A stretch of 64,000 bases of DNA from JBCCXL01 sp039191605. GTDB lineage: Bacteria > Acidobacteriota > Thermoanaerobaculia > Multivoradales > JAHZIX01. This document shows, one piece after another, positions 8,286 to 16,557 of the stretch. Position numbers and translations under genes: made by a program. Below the pieces are notes generated by a model. It did no database searches and was not told the DNA's origin. It worked only from the letters and a program-made list of their open reading frames with translations. Position 1 is the stretch's first letter, and each line of letters begins with the position of its first letter. The stretch spans positions 124,001 through 188,000 of the forward strand of contig JBCCXL010000003.1 of the NCBI GenBank assembly GCA_039191605.1. Direction: 5' to 3'.

Positions 8286-10703
8286 ATGCTTCGTGAGGCG
8301 CTTCAGGGGTTTCGTTCCCTCGGTCGCACCGGCCCCTTTTATTGGTTGTTGATTCTTCTGGTGGCCCTGGGCTTTGGGCCGGTGTTGGCGGCCTTCGCGG
8401 TGGTGAATCACCTGGTCCTTGGAAGCGTCAATCTGCCCCAGGCGGATCGCTTGATGGTGGTGAGCGAGAACCTTCCTGCCTACGGTGAGGAGCTTTGGCT
8501 GCCGTCCGGAGCCTATTTACGCCTCGCGGAGATGCATGGGGCCTTCGAGGCGGTGGCGGCTTTCATGACCGCCGACGTGACGCTCGTAGATGACGAGAGG
8601 CCTGAGAGGGTACGCCTAGCGCGGGTGACGCCCTCCTTTTTTGAGGTCGCGCAGGTAGCTGCACAAAGGGGGCGCGTCTTCGAGGGGGGAGACGATCGCC
8701 TGATGGCGGCGCAAAGCGGGATCGTGGCGGATAACGACTTGTTGCTGCTGAGCGATCGCCTGTGGCGGTCTCGCTTCGCGGCGGCCGAGGATGTTCTCGG
8801 GCAGAGGGTTGAGCTGGACGGTCGTGAGTATCAGGTTGTCGGGATTTTGCCCCAGGGTTTTGGCTTTCCGGAAGATGCAGATCTTTGGTCTCCCTTGGGC
8901 TTTGGGGGCCTAGCGCGAGACGATTGGGGAGGCTTTTTCCTCCAGGTGGTAGCGAGGCTGCCGCAAGACGGCAGCCTTGAAGCCGCTAGGGCGCGGCTGG
9001 ATGGATTGTCCGAGATCGTCCAGGAGGCGTCTCCACAATTCAATGCCGGGGTTTCTTTTCATGTCGAGAGCCTGAGGGAAAGCCTGGTGGGAGATCGCGA
9101 TCAGCCTCTCACTCTGGTTCTGCTGCTCGCCCTGGTGATTCTCGCCGGGGCCTTGGTCAACGCAACGCAGCTCTTGGGGGTTCGTGCCGCGGCTCGTCGT
9201 TCCGAAGTCGCGGTGCGCAGCGCTCTCGGTGCATCTCGCGGCTCGCTCTTCCGCTTGTTCTGGGTTGAGGGGCTACTGGTCGTGCTGCCGGGCCTTTTCG
9301 CCGGCGGCCTGATCGCTGCCCTCTGCGTTCATCTCTTCAATACCCATGCCCCCCTGGCTGAGTATGGGTTCCCAACGATCTCTCTACAGTGGTCGGTGGT
9401 CGCCGTTGCGGCTCTGCTCTCCCTCGCGAGCGTCGCTCTCCTCGCTTCCTTGCCCGCTATGCTCTCCACCGAGCGGGGAGCCGTGGAGCGGCTCGCGGGG
9501 GGCGATGAACGCCTCGCCGGGAGTCGGCGGAGCCGATTTCTGCAGCGGTCGCTCATCGCTCTGCAGGTGTTTTTCTCCCTCAGTCTCGTGACCACGGCGG
9601 CGCTCTTCGCCAGCAGCTTCCACTCGGTACGCCAAACCGACGTCGGCTTTCCGGTCGCCAACCTGATGACTGTGGACCTCAGCCTGCCATCCCATGCGGG
9701 CTATCGACCGCAGGTGGTGAAGAACTTCGTCAACGCTGCCATCGAACGTCTCGGCGCTCTCCCGGGAGTCGAATCTGTCGCCGAATGTCTGCGTCTGCCG
9801 GTTCTGGACACCGAGGGAGGCATTTGGTTCCGGCTGCCGGGAGAGCAGCCAGGCTCAGGAGAAGCCGAGCTTGCGGCGACCTTCAACGCGGTGACGGCCG
9901 GCTATTTCGAAACCCTTGGCCTGCCTCTGATGGAGGGCCGGGGGATCGCGGCGATGGATCAAGAAGGGGGAGAGCCCGTCGTCGTGATCGATTCGCTGCT
10001 CGCGGAGCGGCATTTCGGTAGCTCGAGCCCTGTGGGGCAAATGCTAATTCTCACCGCCTGGCCCAATCAGCCTCGCCGAATCGTTGGAGTGGTCGATTCT
10101 GTGCCGCAGGGGGGGCTGCGAACGGAGCGCTTGCCGGCGGTCTATGTACCCTTTGAGCAAATCTACTTGCCGACGGTGCGTTTTCTTGTGCGTACCGAAT
10201 CAGAGCAGGGCGGTGTAGAGAATTCGGTCAAAGAGACGCTGTGGGGAATGGACCCCCATCTTGCTTTTGACGAGGTTGCCTTTCTCAGCCAGCGAGTTGA
10301 CCGCCTCTTCGTTCCCGAGCGGTGGGCGGCCCTGCTGACGCTAGTGCTGGGCCTTCTCGGCCTGGTCCTCTCCGCGAGCTGTGTTTACGCGACGACCAGC
10401 TACATGGTGCGACAGCGGCGTCGAGAGCTGGGCGTTCGGCTCGCTTTGGGAGCCGCTCCTAAGGCCATCGTTCGGCACGTGATGCGCTCAGATCTTGGGG
10501 CGGTGATCGTGGGCCTGACTCTCGGGGGGGCCTTCTGCTGGTTCTTGGCGCGCTTCTGGGAGAGCCTGCTCTATGAGGTCGATCCACTGGATCCGATCCT
10601 GCTCGGTGGAGCGGCTCTCGTATTGGCGGCTACGGTGCTCGGGGGTATGTTCGTGCCCGCTCGCCGTGCGGCGGTTCTCGATCCACGATCTGCGCTCAAC
10701 TAG
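8286..10703 (+). CDS. ADOP/MacB-like ABC permease (FtsX-type, duplicated)
   Basis: 805 aa. One N-terminal membrane helix (about 17-43) leads into a periplasmic MacB-type domain, followed by a first FtsX-like helix bundle (about 270-400), a second periplasmic domain and a C-terminal FtsX bundle (about 675-800, including RRRELGVRLALGAAPKA). This duplicated layout is the Acidobacterial Duplicated Orphan Permease family, often encoded without an ATPase. It starts 5 nt after the exporter gene and belongs to the same unit. It may help extrude the lanthipeptide or protect the producer. The name describes fold only, and no substrate can be assigned. Confidence 0.85.
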   Translation: MLREALQGFRSLGRTGPFYWLLILLVALGFGPVLAAFAVVNHLVLGSVNLPQADRLMVVSENLPAYGEELWLPSGAYLRLAEMHGAFEAVAAFMTADVTLVDDERPERVRLARVTPSFFEVAQVAAQRGRVFEGGDDRLMAAQSGIVADNDLLLLSDRLWRSRFAAAEDVLGQRVELDGREYQVVGILPQGFGFPEDADLWSPLGFGGLARDDWGGFFLQVVARLPQDGSLEAARARLDGLSEIVQEASPQFNAGVSFHVESLRESLVGDRDQPLTLVLLLALVILAGALVNATQLLGVRAAARRSEVAVRSALGASRGSLFRLFWVEGLLVVLPGLFAGGLIAALCVHLFNTHAPLAEYGFPTISLQWSVVAVAALLSLASVALLASLPAMLSTERGAVERLAGGDERLAGSRRSRFLQRSLIALQVFFSLSLVTTAALFASSFHSVRQTDVGFPVANLMTVDLSLPSHAGYRPQVVKNFVNAAIERLGALPGVESVAECLRLPVLDTEGGIWFRLPGEQPGSGEAELAATFNAVTAGYFETLGLPLMEGRGIAAMDQEGGEPVVVIDSLLAERHFGSSSPVGQMLILTAWPNQPRRIVGVVDSVPQGGLRTERLPAVYVPFEQIYLPTVRFLVRTESEQGGVENSVKETLWGMDPHLAFDEVAFLSQRVDRLFVPERWAALLTLVLGLLGLVLSASCVYATTSYMVRQRRRELGVRLALGAAPKAIVRHVMRSDLGAVIVGLTLGGAFCWFLARFWESLLYEVDPLDPILLGGAALVLAATVLGGMFVPARRAAVLDPRSALN

Positions 10704-10909
10704 GCGCCCGAGTCGAGTCCAAAGAGGCACAGTCCAGAGAAGAAGCAGCCCAGGCCCACTGGAGCTCGAAGCCCACGCGGACAGGCAGGCAGTTTCGCTC
10801 GTCGAGAGCGTCTACCGAGGCTTACTTTGCTGATGCTCTTGGCGTGCTGAAGGGCCGTGACGCCCTAAAAAATCGAGGGCGAGATGCTGCTTGCTGCGCC
10901 AGAGAGCTG

Positions 10910-10983
10910 TGGTTGGGACGCAGGGATTCGAACCCCGATTCTACGGTCCAGAGCCGTATGTCCTACCATTGAACGACGTCCCA
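10910..10983 (-). tRNA. tRNA-Gln (anticodon CTG)
   Basis: Minus-strand cloverleaf: acceptor stem TGGGACG/CGTCCCA, anticodon loop CTCTGGA on stem TACGG/CCGTA, T-loop GGTTCGAATCC, and an encoded CCA (10910-10912). Downstream on the same strand an inverted repeat CGCCCT/AGGGCG with a six-T run (10861-10881) may end the transcript. Confidence 0.95.
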
Positions 10984-11001
10984 ATGGGTCGTAAAAGATA
11001 G

Positions 11002-11775
11002 CTAAGAAGGTCGGTCTTCGTCAAGGCTTGGCGTGGGGCGTCCATCGAGGACGAGGGAGAAGCGGAAGGGGAAGCGGCGGCGGAGCTCGAGGATGGGGTG
11101 GGTGGCGGCGAGCTGGCGGACGGCTTTTAGGCTCCAGCTGGCGGCGACGGAGAGTCGGCCGTCGTGGCGCGCAACGGGGCCGTTGCCCAGCAGGCGAAGG
11201 GTGGGGCGGATCAGGGCGCGAAGCCAGGGGCTGCGGCGCAGATCGACGATCACCGCGCCGCGGCGGGCGACTCGGCGCATCTCGGCGAGGATGCGGTCGT
11301 TGGCGACGGCGTCGAAGTGGTGGAAGACGAGGCTGGAGAAGCTCCAGCTGACGGCGTCCTCGGCGAAGGGGAGGTGGCGGGCGCAGGCGACGACCCGGTG
11401 CTGCTGAGGGTATTCGCGGCGCCCCAGGAGCAGGTGGCGCAGCTGGGCGTCGAGGCCGACCACCCGGATGGGCCGGCCTTTGGCTTCTGCCTGTTGGGCG
11501 AGATCGGCGGAAACGTCGCCGAGACCGCAGCCGACGTCGAGAACCCACGGAGGGGAGTCGTCCCTCGTTGGGAAACTAGCGGTATCCGCTGGGGAGCTGG
11601 CAGGATCCTCAGGGGCCAGGAGTCGAGGCAGGAGAGTTTGCCGAAGGATGCGGTAGCCCAGCAGCCAGCGATTGCTGCGGCGCAGGTCCTCGAGGGCTCG
11701 GGAGACCTCCTGGTGGGAAAGCTCTCCTTCGTCCAGCAGCTCGCTGGAGCGCGTCGCGTTGGGGTTGGTGCTCAT
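11002..11775 (-). CDS. Class I SAM-dependent methyltransferase
   Basis: 257 aa, starting at ATG 11775. Motif I is VLDVGCGLGD near residue 83, followed by a motif II acidic loop (VVGLDAQ) and FSSLVFHHF, as in UbiE/Methyltransf_11 enzymes. A roughly 75-residue helical N-terminal segment precedes the Rossmann fold. Homologues of this shape often sit near polyketide or isoprenoid genes, but none is visible here, so the acceptor is unknown. It is transcribed away from the diguanylate cyclase and towards the tRNA, apparently as a single gene. Confidence 0.82.
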   Translation of the reverse strand: MSTNPNATRSSELLDEGELSHQEVSRALEDLRRSNRWLLGYRILRQTLLPRLLAPEDPASSPADTASFPTRDDSPPWVLDVGCGLGDVSADLAQQAEAKGRPIRVVGLDAQLRHLLLGRREYPQQHRVVACARHLPFAEDAVSWSFSSLVFHHFDAVANDRILAEMRRVARRGAVIVDLRRSPWLRALIRPTLRLLGNGPVARHDGRLSVAASWSLKAVRQLAATHPILELRRRFPFRFSLVLDGRPTPSLDEDRPS

Positions 11776-12132
11776 GGATAGGGATTGGGCTTGGAGCGCG
11801 GGGGGCGGGGCGGGGAGAGCTGGTGCGGGCCGGTGCGGATTTTCGGGACGAAGGCCTTCCCGTCGGATCTACCTCGCCCGGGGAGAAACCTGGAGCCCTT
11901 CTCTGGTGCCATAATAGCGCCCACTGGCATCACTTACTGGCACCCCGTACCGGCATCCTCAGAAGGCGCTCTCTGCTGGCATCCCGCTGGGAGTGAATTC
12001 CGCCGCTGGTCTACCGTCGGCTCCTAGTGCTGGTTCCAGTCCAGTGCCGGCAAGGGGCGTCGAGAGAGGATCTCTCGCGGCCCCCAGCAACCGTCGACGA
12101 TCTCCCCCTAGCCTCCCCCAGGGCATTTCATC
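11776..12132. other. Divergent intergenic region
   Basis: 357 nt between the divergent methyltransferase and diguanylate cyclase genes. CTGGCATC or CTGGCAC recurs several times between 11923 and 11990, perhaps a degenerate repeat. No gene and no clear promoter hexamers seen. Confidence 0.45.
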
Positions 12133-14049
12133 GTGAGCCGATCTCCCTCCCCCGCTAAACCCGCGGGGTCTTCGCCGGTGGCCAACGCGCGCCAACGCGC
12201 GCCCCTCTCCCGGCCGGCCCTCTCTCAGCCGAGGCTCTCTCAGCCACGACTGGCCGAGGCGCGCCGCCGTGAATGGGCCGCAACCTTGATTCCCCTCGTC
12301 GGCGGGCTCCTGGCGCTGGTGCTGGCGACCCAGAGCCCGGTGCTGGCGCCCGGCGGCTGGTTGCCCCATCCCGGAATCTTCCTGCTTTTACTGGCGGCCC
12401 TCCTCTGCCTGATGGAGCGCCCCTTCGAGGGTTCTAACCTGGGGCCGTCGGCCCTGGTGGTGGCCCTCGCCCTGCACCATTTCGGCACCCTTCCGGCGGC
12501 TTGTTTGGTGGTGCTGGCGCAGCTGGGGGCGGACTTGGTGCGCCGGGTGCTGCGGCGGCGGGCGCCGACGGTGGAGCCGGAGCGGCGCCGGATGCTGCGC
12601 ACTTTGGAGGATTGCGGCACGCTGGCGCTGGCGGTGGTGTTTGGCGGCAGCGTCGCGGTGGCGGTGCCGCCCTTCGGCCCGCCGCCCTTGGGCTATGTGC
12701 TGCCGCTGGCGGTGGCGGGGCTGGGAGCGGTTTTCGCCCTGGTCTTCTTGCGCCTTGCGGACAAGAAACTGCGGCGCCCGCTGCGGCCGCTACCCTGGGC
12801 GGATAGCCTATTTCCGCTGCTCTCGGACCTGCTCTTCTGGTGGGTCGGCGTGGCGCTGGCGCTGGTGCTGGATTCCCTCGGCTGGGGGCCTACCAGCCTG
12901 CTGCTGGCGGGGTATCTAGCCCTCTGTGTGGAGGCCGGTCGGCGCACTTTGCGCCACGGCATTTCCGAGCAGCGGGTGGAAGATCTAGAGCGCCTCAGCC
13001 GCGCCAGTCGCCGCATGGCCGGAGGAGAAGGATCGGAGCTCACCGTGGTGGCGGAGCGGCTGCGGGCGGAGTGCGCCGGCGTGGTGAATTTTCAGTGGTT
13101 CCAATTCGAGCTGCTAGCCCAGGGGGTGCCCTATCGCTCCTGGGCCGCCGGGCCCGATGGACAGCTGGAGGACGGCAATCCCCAGCCTCCCGACGCGCCG
13201 CCGCCGCTGCCGGGAATTCATCGTAGAACTCGCTGGCAGGTGATCGAGCGGGCGCTGGAGTCCGGTCAGCAGCTGGTGGGGCGACTGCGCCTGTGGTGTG
13301 ATCCTCGTCGCCTGGAGGCGGACGGGGTCTCGATGCTGGATAGCCTGCTGCCGCAGATGCTCGCGGTGCTGGAGCGAGCGCTCCTGGATCGCGAGGCGAA
13401 GACCGATCCGCTCACCGGCTTGGCCCTGCGGCGAGTGCTGGAAGCCCGCATGGCGGAGGCCTTCGACCTCACTCGGCGCACCGGAGCGCCGATGGCGGCG
13501 ATCCTCTGTGATCTGGACCATTTCAAGTCCATCAACGACCGTTTCGGCCACGCCTTCGGTGACCTCGCCCTGCAGTCCACCGCCGCGGTGCTGCACGAGA
13601 TCGCCGGAGAGCAGCATCTCGCCGCTCGCTACGGCGGGGAGGAATTCACCCTGCTCTTGGCCAACGCCGACGGCGTTCTTGCCCTGCGGGTGGCGGAGCA
13701 GGTGCGACAGCGGGTGGCGGCTATCGAGCTGGAGCACGAAGGGCAGGCGGTGCCGCTGACCATCAGCCTGGGAGTGGCCTGCTATCCGGAGGTGCATATC
13801 CACCAGCCGGATGACCTGCTGGAGCTGGCCGATGAGGCCCTCTACCGCGCCAAGGGCGCCGGGCGGAATCTTGCCCTGCTCTACCTCGGCCCCGGTCGGT
13901 ATCGCGGTATCGATGGAGCGGTGCTGGAGGCCGAGGACTCCGGCGGCGATCCACCTTCTACCGGCGGGGGGCGAGAGGGAGCAGGGGGCGACGGAAGAAG
14001 CTCTGGTTCCGGCGGGCCGGAGGTCAAGGCGCCTCGGATCTTCGCCTGA
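12133..14049 (+). CDS. Membrane-bound diguanylate cyclase (GGEEF)
   Basis: 638 aa from GTG 12133. After a cytoplasmic tail of about 45 residues there are six to eight hydrophobic helices (about 48-275) forming an unnamed integral sensor. A GAF-like segment (about 300-420) follows, then a GGDEF domain opening with DPLTGLALR and carrying RYGGEEF (GGEEF 501-505). It makes cyclic di-GMP from two GTP. The position of the usual RxxD inhibitory site reads GEQH, so product inhibition is probably lost. The last 50 residues are Gly/Ser/Glu-rich and look disordered. The exact start is uncertain because the N terminus has short repeats and no strong ribosome binding site. Confidence 0.88.
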   Translation: MSRSPSPAKPAGSSPVANARQRAPLSRPALSQPRLSQPRLAEARRREWAATLIPLVGGLLALVLATQSPVLAPGGWLPHPGIFLLLLAALLCLMERPFEGSNLGPSALVVALALHHFGTLPAACLVVLAQLGADLVRRVLRRRAPTVEPERRRMLRTLEDCGTLALAVVFGGSVAVAVPPFGPPPLGYVLPLAVAGLGAVFALVFLRLADKKLRRPLRPLPWADSLFPLLSDLLFWWVGVALALVLDSLGWGPTSLLLAGYLALCVEAGRRTLRHGISEQRVEDLERLSRASRRMAGGEGSELTVVAERLRAECAGVVNFQWFQFELLAQGVPYRSWAAGPDGQLEDGNPQPPDAPPPLPGIHRRTRWQVIERALESGQQLVGRLRLWCDPRRLEADGVSMLDSLLPQMLAVLERALLDREAKTDPLTGLALRRVLEARMAEAFDLTRRTGAPMAAILCDLDHFKSINDRFGHAFGDLALQSTAAVLHEIAGEQHLAARYGGEEFTLLLANADGVLALRVAEQVRQRVAAIELEHEGQAVPLTISLGVACYPEVHIHQPDDLLELADEALYRAKGAGRNLALLYLGPGRYRGIDGAVLEAEDSGGDPPSTGGGREGAGGDGRSSGSGGPEVKAPRIFA

Positions 14050-14056
14050 CGACCTT

Positions 14057-14116
14057 CTTTCCGTAGAGCGCTTGGGCTTTCCGCAGAGCGCTTGGCCCTG
14101 CCGTAGAGGGTTTAGG
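14057..14116. repeat. Three 20-bp tandem repeats
   Basis: Units at 14057-14076, 14077-14096 and 14097-14116 share the core CCGNAGAGNGNTTNGG. Units 1 and 2 differ at two bases, and unit 3 is more diverged. They lie just after the diguanylate cyclase stop, in the gap before the next gene. No terminator-like stem is obvious. Confidence 0.7.
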
Positions 14117-14185
14117 GAACGGCGTTCTCAGGGTGGCGCCGTCATGAGATGCTCTAGCCTTCGTCGAATTTGATCAGGAGCCCTC

Positions 14186-15322
14186 ATGAGCCCTAAGCCG
14201 CCGGATTCCAACGCACCGGACTCCAATACTCCAGATTCCACTGGGTCCGATTCCACTGGGTCCGATTCCAGTCTGTCCAGCGCCAGCTCTCTCGATCAGG
14301 CGTCGGCCTCCCCTTCTCTCGGGGAATCAGAAACCCTCATCGAGGCGATGGAGCGGAAGGCCTCGGCGGTAGAGAGCGGCGGCGGGGCCTCGAAGGGTTC
14401 CGAGGAGCCTGAAGCTCATCCAGTGGACGAGGAGGGGGGGGACTCGGATTCCGACGAAGACTCCAACGAGTTCAACACCCGTAAGGTGCTGCTGAGCGCA
14501 GGAGAGATTCTTCTGGAGCGTCCCTTCGCGATCTTGGGCATCTCGGCGGTGCTGCAGGCTCCTCAGCTGCTGATTCCGGTGCTGGTGGAGCAGGGCCTGA
14601 TGGGCTCGGGGCCGGATCCGGCGTCGGTGGTGGAGATCCTCACCTTCTACTGCCTCCTCTTCTTCCTCGGTCAGCTCCAGGTGGCCTTCCTGGCTCCCCT
14701 GGCGCTGGCTCGACTCTGGGGCGGCTCGATCAGCGTTGGAGAGAGCCTGCGGCAAACCCTGGAGCGTCCCTTTGCGCTGATCACCACAGCGCTGCTGTGG
14801 TCTTTCTTCGCCGGCTTGGGTTTGCTTTTGTTGATCATCCCCGGATTTCTGGCGATGACCATCCTATACACCACGATGCCTGCCCTCTTGGTCGAGCGTC
14901 TGTCGCCGGTGCAGGCCCTCACCCGGGCCTCCGAGCTGATTCGCGGGCGCATGTTCTCGCTCTTGGCTCTGGTGGTGATCTTTTCCATCGCCGAGAGAGG
15001 CGCGGATCTGCTGGCGGGCTATCTCGAGCTTCCGGAGCTGGTGCCGGCGCTGGTGGCCTTGGTGATCAATACTCTCGCCGCCCTGAGCGCTGCGACCGCT
15101 TACCACTACCTGCGCCTCGCGCCGGCACCGGTCTTCCAAGGGCCTGAGGCCGTCGTCGATTCTGCTACCCCGGGGGGCGGGCGATCCGGTCCACCGCCTC
15201 GCCGTCGCGGCAAGGTGCGGGTGGTCTTTCCCGGAGAGGGGGCGGGGGAAGCCGAAGGAAACGGAGGATCTGGAGCAGACCTGCAGGAGCATCCTAATCA
15301 AGAGGCTCTCGAGAAAGAGTAG
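14186..15322 (+). CDS. YciC-like polytopic membrane protein with acidic Ser-rich N terminus
   Basis: 378 aa; CAGGAG precedes ATG 14186. Residues 1-95 are low complexity (PDSN, TGSDS repeats and Glu runs) and probably disordered. The region about 100-310 has roughly six hydrophobic helices and the segment LVERLSPVQALTRASELIRGR, typical of the YciC/UPF0259 and glycerophosphodiesterase-membrane-domain families. The C terminus is again charged and disordered. Function unknown; these families are predicted to be inner-membrane proteins. The aminotransferase start codon is 21 nt downstream, so the two may be cotranscribed. Confidence 0.7.
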   Translation: MSPKPPDSNAPDSNTPDSTGSDSTGSDSSLSSASSLDQASASPSLGESETLIEAMERKASAVESGGGASKGSEEPEAHPVDEEGGDSDSDEDSNEFNTRKVLLSAGEILLERPFAILGISAVLQAPQLLIPVLVEQGLMGSGPDPASVVEILTFYCLLFFLGQLQVAFLAPLALARLWGGSISVGESLRQTLERPFALITTALLWSFFAGLGLLLLIIPGFLAMTILYTTMPALLVERLSPVQALTRASELIRGRMFSLLALVVIFSIAERGADLLAGYLELPELVPALVALVINTLAALSAATAYHYLRLAPAPVFQGPEAVVDSATPGGGRSGPPPRRRGKVRVVFPGEGAGEAEGNGGSGADLQEHPNQEALEKE

Positions 15323-15342
15323 AGAACCAAGAAGGACTCGCC

Positions 15343-16557
15343 ATGACGAACACTGAGACTTCTCCCGCGGGATCTTCCTTGGCCTCCGCCTGGACTCTGG
15401 AGACCGGCCTCGACTTTCTCAACCACGGCTCCTTCGGCGCCTGCCCGAGTCGAGTGCAGCAGGCGCAGCGGGATCTTCGGCAGGAGCTAGAGACCCAGCC
15501 GGTGCGCTTCATGGTCCGCTCGCTGGAGGCGCGGCTGGACGCCGCGCGGCAGCGAGTCGCCAACTTCCTCGGCGCCGACTCGGAGGGCCTGGTGCCGGTG
15601 CCCAACGCCACCACCGGCGTCAACACCGTGCTGCGCAGCCTGACCTTTCAGCCCGGCGACCAGCTGCTCACCAGTGATCACGCGTACAACGCCTGCCGCA
15701 ACGCTCTCGACTTCGTTGCCGGCCGCGCCGGGGCGGAGGTCGTGGTGGTGGAGATCCCCTTTCCCGGCGCAGATCCCGACGAAGTTCTGGATCGTTTCCT
15801 CGCCGGCGCCACCTCCCGCACCCGGCTCGCCCTCATCGACCACATCACCAGCCCCACCGGCCTAGTGCTGCCCCTCGAGGCGTTGGTTTCCAACCTCCAG
15901 GAGCGGGGCATCGACGTCCTGGTGGACGGCGCCCATGGGCCCGGGATGCTGGATCTTCAGCTCGACCAGCTCGGCGCCGCCTACTACACCGGCAACCTCC
16001 ACAAATGGGTGTGCGCTCCCAAGGGGGCGGCCTTCCTCTACGTTCGCGAAGATCTGCGCGATGGCATCGTCCCCCTGACCCTCAGCCACGGCTACAACAT
16101 GCCTCGGCCCGGCCGCAGCCGCTTCCACGACCTCTTCGATTGGGTCGGCACCGACGACCCCACCCCCTTCCTCTGCGCCCCCACCGCCATCGACACCGTC
16201 GCCAGTCTGGTGCCCGGAGGCTGGGCAGAAGCCCGTCGCCGCAATCGCGAGCTCGCCCTCTTCGCCCAGCAGCACCTCGCTGAGGCCTTAGGCATTCCCC
16301 TCCCCTGCCCTCCGTCGATGATCGGCACCCTCGCCGCTCTACCCCTCCCGGATAGCGCCAGTGCCGCTCCCCCGTCCTCCGCCCTCTACACCAGCCCCCT
16401 CCAGAGCGCCCTCCACGACCAGCACCGAATCGAGGTCCCCATCGTCCCCTGGCCGGCGCCGCCGGCTCTATTAATTCGTGTTTCTGCTCATGTATACAAC
16501 TCTGAGGATCAGTATGGACGCCTAGCCGATGCTCTTGCCTGTGAATTGTTTAATTAG
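15343..16557 (+). CDS. PLP-dependent class V aminotransferase (isopenicillin-N-epimerase-like)
   Basis: 404 aa. It has the fold-type I signature: FLNHGSFGACP near the N terminus, Asp195 in VDGAHGPG, and the PLP lysine Lys221 in GNLHKWVCAPKG. The family includes cysteine desulfurases and isopenicillin N epimerase; the NHGSFG start and the lack of a desulfurase Cys loop favour the epimerase-like branch. The substrate is unknown. The last 30 codons switch abruptly from GC-rich to AT-rich usage yet still read a family-like C terminus (RVSAHVYNSEDQYGRLADAL), marking the edge of a transferred segment. Confidence 0.85.
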   Translation: MTNTETSPAGSSLASAWTLETGLDFLNHGSFGACPSRVQQAQRDLRQELETQPVRFMVRSLEARLDAARQRVANFLGADSEGLVPVPNATTGVNTVLRSLTFQPGDQLLTSDHAYNACRNALDFVAGRAGAEVVVVEIPFPGADPDEVLDRFLAGATSRTRLALIDHITSPTGLVLPLEALVSNLQERGIDVLVDGAHGPGMLDLQLDQLGAAYYTGNLHKWVCAPKGAAFLYVREDLRDGIVPLTLSHGYNMPRPGRSRFHDLFDWVGTDDPTPFLCAPTAIDTVASLVPGGWAEARRRNRELALFAQQHLAEALGIPLPCPPSMIGTLAALPLPDSASAAPPSSALYTSPLQSALHDQHRIEVPIVPWPAPPALLIRVSAHVYNSEDQYGRLADALACELFN

